From positions 1-64,000 of the forward strand of contig NZ_JAFIEU010000010.1 in NCBI RefSeq assembly GCF_020832325.1: a DNA stretch of 64,000 nt, written 5' to 3'. Position 1 is the first letter of the stretch, and each line of letters starts with the position of its first letter. This DNA comes from Lunatimonas sp. GTDB lineage: Bacteria; Bacteroidota; Bacteroidia; Cytophagales; Cyclobacteriaceae. Under the pieces are notes generated by a model. The model was given only the letters and a program-made list of their open reading frames with translations, searched no databases and was not told the DNA's origin. Shown here piece after piece: positions 60,077-64,000 of the stretch. The translations under genes were made by a program, and so were the position numbers.

Positions 60077-61036
60077 TTGAGGAAGTCTTTTTTTGTCATA
60101 TCCCTTGATTTTGAGTTGCACTGGGGCCGCTTTGATAAAGTATCCGCCAGGGGCCAAGAACTTTATTACGCTAGGGCGCGTGAGGCTGTACCCCGCCTAT
60201 TGGATCTCTTTTCCGAATTTGACCTTTCCGTTACCTGGGCTACAGTGGGTATGCTGCTGGCTGAAAACCGAGAAGAATGGAGAACCTATCACCCTAGTAT
60301 TCAACCACTTTTTAATTCTGAAACCTATTCGGCCTACCGTTGGTACGAACGTAACACGACACCAGACAGCCTGCTTTTTGCACCCGATTTGGCCAAGCGA
60401 ATAGCCAGCTATCCAAAGCAGGAAATAGGGTGCCATACCCATTCTCACTTTTACACCCGCGAAGCTGGAGCCTGCAATGAGAGTTTCAGGGCAGACCTAC
60501 AGGCGGCCAAATGCATTGTAACGGAAAAGCTGGGGTTGAAAATGCGTTCGCTGGTATTTCCCCGCAACCAATATAGTCCGGAAACCATCCGTATCGCCGG
60601 AGAGGAAGGCTTCGATTTCTTACGTACCAACCCTGAGGACTGGTATTGGAGAGATCCCCATGATAATCAGCTGGCCAAGCGCTTGTTCCGAACGGGAGAT
60701 TCTATGGTTCCGCTTGGACGCAAAACTTCCTATCCGTTGGACAAGATGCGTTTCGACAGCGGTCCACTTAAAGTACCTGCCTCCCGATTTTTCCGTCCGT
60801 TCCAACCAAAAGTTCCCTGGATCAACCACATGAAGCTGCAGCGGATCATGCAGGAGATGAGTTTGGCCGCTCATCTTGGAGAGGTTTACCACCTATGGTG
60901 GCACCCTCACAATCACGGGCATTACCTCGAAGAGACTTTAGTAGAGGTTCGAAAGGTATTGAACCATTACCTACAATTGCACGAACAATACGGCATGGAG
61001 TCTATGAGTATGAATGGTTTTGGGGCATTGGTATAA
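60077..61036 (+). CDS. Polysaccharide deacetylase (NodB) family protein
   Basis: 319 residues. NodB-homology metal-dependent deacetylase: catalytic base region SLDFELHWG (D11), metal-binding His cluster IGCHTHSHF (H120, H122, H124), and MRSLVFPRNQYSPE. Because a stop codon (60059-60061) lies immediately upstream in frame and no ATG is available, translation must start at TTG 60077. No clear signal peptide. Likely acts on an N-acetylated glycan, coupled to the membrane protein gene upstream. Confidence 0.82.
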   Translation: MRKSFFVISLDFELHWGRFDKVSARGQELYYARAREAVPRLLDLFSEFDLSVTWATVGMLLAENREEWRTYHPSIQPLFNSETYSAYRWYERNTTPDSLLFAPDLAKRIASYPKQEIGCHTHSHFYTREAGACNESFRADLQAAKCIVTEKLGLKMRSLVFPRNQYSPETIRIAGEEGFDFLRTNPEDWYWRDPHDNQLAKRLFRTGDSMVPLGRKTSYPLDKMRFDSGPLKVPASRFFRPFQPKVPWINHMKLQRIMQEMSLAAHLGEVYHLWWHPHNHGHYLEETLVEVRKVLNHYLQLHEQYGMESMSMNGFGALV

Positions 61037-61171
61037 ACATTCGAGTCGATGTGCAGTCGAAGAATTGACTATTCGGAAAAAGGACCTTATTTTAGTTTTC
61101 TTCCTCTAAACCCAGAACACACACGGATACATCAAGCTGCAAAAATACAGATTTTGCTTCCTTTACTCCAA

Positions 61172-63724
61172 TCATCTACGATTCACTATTGGTCTTTCAT
61201 TTATTGATTCGTTCATTTTGTCAACTAAAGGTCCGATTTGTTTCTTCATTGCGTCCGCATTGGATTTAGCTTCTATATATGCACTTTCAGCTTTGTCTAC
61301 AGATTTAAAGTCAAAATACAACCACCCCCCGCCAATTAATGCACCTGCAAGTCCGAATTTCACTAAGCTGCCTTCTGTTCCTGACCAACTAGCCTGTTCA
61401 TCAAACATTAATCCACCACCAATCATAGCCGACAAAGCGCCAAGTGAAAGTAATCCAGCTTGTATCATTATCTTTGAATCAGAAGTTAAACGATAAACAG
61501 TTCTATCGTACTTTCTTTTACGATATTGAACCACAGCCTCAAGTCTTTCCCATTCCTTTATCTGATTCAATTTGTCGTGATACTCTTTGTTCCATCGATA
61601 CCTTTCTTTAAGTTCTCTACTCAATTGGTAGATCTCTGTATATTTTTCTGCTCCAATATCCGACCGCGTATACTCTAAAAGAATAAAACTTGCGATCGAA
61701 TCAGCTTTAAGATAATCTTGATAGTTTTTGTAAGATTGGTCACCATTCTTTTTAAAAGACCGAATCTGTTTCTCAAACTCAACCACTAGCTTCCTTTTTT
61801 CAAAGGCGGCATGACTTGATGGATAAAATTCCAACTTCTTGGATATCTGCTTTATTTCCAAGTAGTGGTCCTTAAGAGCAACGCCTTCGTAATCCATAAG
61901 ATAGGTATCGACATTTTCACGAATTATCTCCAAGGAACTAAATCCACTTCCTCTTCCGGATTCAAAAAGCTTGAATTGGCTCATTATGCGTAGGTACATT
62001 ATTCTTGGATTGACCTGGCCAAGCATTTTCTCTGCCTCGGCCAGCTTGGTAAGTGTCTGGTTGAAGTTGTTTTTATAAAAGGCTTCTTCTGCTTCCTCGT
62101 AGGATAAGATTGCAAACCTATTTTTTTCCTTAGAAATAGGTAGATTTTTCTGATTGCCCCAGAAATCAACATTTGAGGAATTACCGGTTAATTTAAAGAC
62201 ACTGGTTCCCGTTTTCATATCGCCCTTTTTAGCAATATTCATTAAGGTCGTTCTCATTTCCTCTGCGGCAGCTGCTGACGAATAATACCCGACTAACGTA
62301 ACTTTTGCCGAATTCAGTTTTTTCAACTGCGAAATCACTAAACTCTTCAGTGGCCAAGAAGCATCTGAATACCTCTGAATTTCAAAAACGTTGGTAATTG
62401 AAATCGATGGAAAGTCGTCCCCAATCTTAGATTCATCAAAAAAATAGGCGAAACAATATACAGAAGCCCCCATATGATGGGAAGATGTTGGCAATCCACC
62501 TTCGGTAAACCGATCGATTATCCCCTTTCTCATTTCCCTCGTCAGGGATTTTTTCTTCTCAGCAATCTCTGCAAGCATCTTTTCCCTCTCCCTTCTGAGA
62601 GCTTCAATGGCTTGCTTTCTCTCTTTTTCAGCTTTATTTTGATTGACCAACGAACCAATTGAGTGAATCAATTCACCTACTGCCTGACCTGATGCATCAC
62701 TTCCATGAAAAGCAATGGCGACATTCGCATTTAAGGCTTCATTTCTTGCATAATTAAGGTTTTCAACTTCCCTAGATATGGCATAGAATTTAGCATTAAA
62801 ATCCGCCTCCAGTTCCTCTGCAGAGCTATAATTCCCTTGAAAACTTGTCAATTGGCCTAAATTATCTTTTGCTTGGCTAGCCATTTGAGAGGCGTAAAAA
62901 CTTTGTGAATAGAGATGATTTTGACTCGCCAAACTTCTGTTAAAATCTTCCTTTTCCTGAAAAAACTTCTCCGTCTTCTGTTGTTGTTCACGGGAGAAAT
63001 CACTAAGTGCCTTTTCGTTTTGGTTCAGTGCATGTTGATTTGAGCTACTGCTATATGTATTATTGGTAGTTGAACTCCCGTTTGAATTGGCAACCACGTT
63101 GGTCGAAGAGTTTGTCGAATTTGATGAAGCCTTCGAAGCCTCTATAGCTTTCGTCTGTTCAACTACGTTGTACTCCCTAATCTTATCTATAATCTCTAGC
63201 GTCCCCCTAAAACCAACCCGCTTGAGACCAATCACCTGAATATTGAAACCCTCAATGGAGGCCTCTTTGGAGAATTGGATAATCTGGCCATTCGAATCTC
63301 TGAGCACCCCTCCAATATCGGACATTTGGGTAGTAATCATTTGGGATTCACCGGACACCACCACCTCAAAGGAAACAGAGCTTGCTCTGACGGAGTTAAA
63401 CGCCTGCGCACCGATCATCTTGTCCGTGTATTCCTTTCCGTTGTACCTGTACCGGTATTGAAAGCCTCCCTTTGGGCTTTGGGCGGTGGAGGGCTGCCAT
63501 TTTATTCTCAAGTGCAGCGAACTGAATTCGTTTCCCCGAGACAAACTCAGTTCTGGCGTAATTTCAAACCCACAGTAAACCAGCCCACTGGCCTGGTCAT
63601 CGGGTAAATTAAATCCTACGACCTTTGTGGGCAACGTTTTGCTGGATTGAGCAAAGGAGGCATTGCTAATTAGCAAAAGGCAACCGATCAAGATGTTTAA
63701 TAAAGCTGTGTCAAATTGTCTCAT
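61172..63724 (-). CDS. Large unknown exported protein with a Ser/Asn-rich linker and coiled coils
   Basis: 850 residues. Signal peptide (LLNILIGCLLLISNASFAQ), an N-terminal beta-rich domain (about 30-180), a low-complexity Ser/Asn-rich linker (about 200-235), long coiled-coil segments (about 235-400), a mixed central part (TLVGYYSSAAAAEEMRT near 500), TPR-like helices near 550-620, and two C-terminal hydrophobic segments (LLSLGALSAMIGGGLMF, FGLAGALIGGGWLYFDF, about 760-810). I do not recognise the family. It stands alone, divergent from the MOSC gene. Confidence 0.6.
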   Translation of the reverse strand: MRQFDTALLNILIGCLLLISNASFAQSSKTLPTKVVGFNLPDDQASGLVYCGFEITPELSLSRGNEFSSLHLRIKWQPSTAQSPKGGFQYRYRYNGKEYTDKMIGAQAFNSVRASSVSFEVVVSGESQMITTQMSDIGGVLRDSNGQIIQFSKEASIEGFNIQVIGLKRVGFRGTLEIIDKIREYNVVEQTKAIEASKASSNSTNSSTNVVANSNGSSTTNNTYSSSSNQHALNQNEKALSDFSREQQQKTEKFFQEKEDFNRSLASQNHLYSQSFYASQMASQAKDNLGQLTSFQGNYSSAEELEADFNAKFYAISREVENLNYARNEALNANVAIAFHGSDASGQAVGELIHSIGSLVNQNKAEKERKQAIEALRREREKMLAEIAEKKKSLTREMRKGIIDRFTEGGLPTSSHHMGASVYCFAYFFDESKIGDDFPSISITNVFEIQRYSDASWPLKSLVISQLKKLNSAKVTLVGYYSSAAAAEEMRTTLMNIAKKGDMKTGTSVFKLTGNSSNVDFWGNQKNLPISKEKNRFAILSYEEAEEAFYKNNFNQTLTKLAEAEKMLGQVNPRIMYLRIMSQFKLFESGRGSGFSSLEIIRENVDTYLMDYEGVALKDHYLEIKQISKKLEFYPSSHAAFEKRKLVVEFEKQIRSFKKNGDQSYKNYQDYLKADSIASFILLEYTRSDIGAEKYTEIYQLSRELKERYRWNKEYHDKLNQIKEWERLEAVVQYRKRKYDRTVYRLTSDSKIMIQAGLLSLGALSAMIGGGLMFDEQASWSGTEGSLVKFGLAGALIGGGWLYFDFKSVDKAESAYIEAKSNADAMKKQIGPLVDKMNESINERPIVNRR

Positions 63725-63796
63725 ACAAGGTCAGTAAAAGTTAGCGTTTGTAAAAAGAATACAGGGCGCTAAATTAGAGCGCAGTGTGTGCTGAGG

Positions 63797-63820
63797 AAAT
63801 CCCCCAGTTGGGGGATTTTT
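63797..63820 (+). terminator. AAATCCCCCA/TGGGGGATTT hairpin with T-run
   Basis: Arms 63797-63806 and 63809-63818 with a 2-nt loop, then TT. Nearly identical to 17856-17878. It sits between two divergent genes, so no upstream plus-strand gene needs a terminator here; it may be a dispersed hairpin element or an attenuator. Confidence 0.4.
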
Positions 63821-63864
63821 CACCCTTGGTTGCTTACCGCCAACCTCCTTAATATCTTGCATCT

Positions 63865-64000
63865 ATGAAGCTACAGGACATATATATCTATCCCATCAAG
63901 TCGTTAGGGGGCATCCGCTTGGATTCAGCCGTATTGGAAGAACGGGGACTGCAGCACGATCGAAGGTGGATGCTCGTAGATGCGCAGGGTCGCTTTCTCT
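63865..64000 (+). CDS. MOSC-domain protein, N-terminal part (runs off the window)
   Basis: The frame from the ATG at 63865 is open to the window end and reads KLQDIYIYPIKSLGG, then ERGLQHDRRWMLVDAQGRFL, the signature of the MOSC N-terminal beta-barrel domain of YcbX/mARC-like molybdenum proteins (the PIKS and DRRWM blocks are diagnostic). Only about 45 residues are present. It would bind molybdenum cofactor for N-hydroxyl reduction or similar chemistry. Confidence 0.8.
   Translation, partial: MKLQDIYIYPIKSLGGIRLDSAVLEERGLQHDRRWMLVDAQGRFL

Overview
The window is chromosomal DNA of a member of the Bacteroidota, most likely a Cytophagales (Cyclobacteriaceae-like) organism. Evidence: two giant secreted proteins with the gliding-motility-associated (CHU_C-type) C-terminal domain, a PorP/SprF-type type IX secretion outer-membrane protein, a type III glutamine synthetase, MtaB, a Bacteroidota-style FtsZ C-terminus, and promoters of the Bacteroidota type (TTTG, about 19-21 nt, TAnnTTTG). 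Base composition is near 50% GC in the core, with two clearly AT-rich islands (about 1-3960 and about 51200-55950).

Layout. (1) 1-3960, accessory island: an AbiC-like membrane protein, an ORF-less group II intron relic, a membrane-anchored protein ending in a DUF559/Vsr-like nuclease domain, a small partner gene, a broken gene, and repeated hairpin motifs at gene-cassette-like borders. (2) 4001-16114, ordinary core and metabolic genes: CorA, YciI-like, esterase, GlnN, MtaB, M20 peptidase, cytochrome c lipoprotein, AraC and LuxR regulators, a DUF481 outer-membrane protein. (3) 16493-27821, surface and secretion block: an unknown protein, two paralogous CHU_C proteins flanking yaaA, and PorP/SprF. 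(4) 27834-33925: M48 protease, PhyH-family dioxygenase, the gpsA/acyltransferase lipid pair, and a polyprenyl diphosphate synthase. (5) 34189-49595: a 13-gene division and cell-wall (dcw) cluster, mraZ-rsmH-ftsL-ftsI/pbp-murE-mraY-murD-ftsW-murG-murC-ftsQ-ftsA-ftsZ, tightly overlapped and preceded by 10-bp-periodic MraZ boxes. (6) 49592-51105: flavin reductase and purine nucleoside phosphorylase. (7) 51119-55950, second accessory island: a tyrosine-recombinase remnant, two PIN-domain toxin-antitoxin pairs, a YcxB-like protein, three more ORF-less group II intron relics and a methyltransferase fragment. (8) 55958-64000: ChaN-like protein, MBL-rhodanese sulfur enzyme, a polysaccharide-type membrane protein plus deacetylase, a large unknown protein, and the start of a MOSC-domain gene.

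The most unusual signal is a 92-nt element found as two units directly before mtaB (9056-9239) and as one full plus one degenerate unit before the chaN-like gene (56837-57008, reverse strand). In both places the downstream gene's ATG is the last three bases of the element. Each intact unit can fold into two stems that show compensatory changes, and it also encodes a 31-codon ORF whose stop overlaps the next ATG (ATGA). It could be a structured, translationally coupled leader or a selfish repeat that supplies start codons. The second theme is that the accessory islands look like arrays of promoter-poor defence or toxin-antitoxin cassettes bordered by a recurring GTTAGC..GTAGTTGTGC motif, with group II intron relics inserted among them. 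All calls are from reading the sequence only; no database search or folding program was run.
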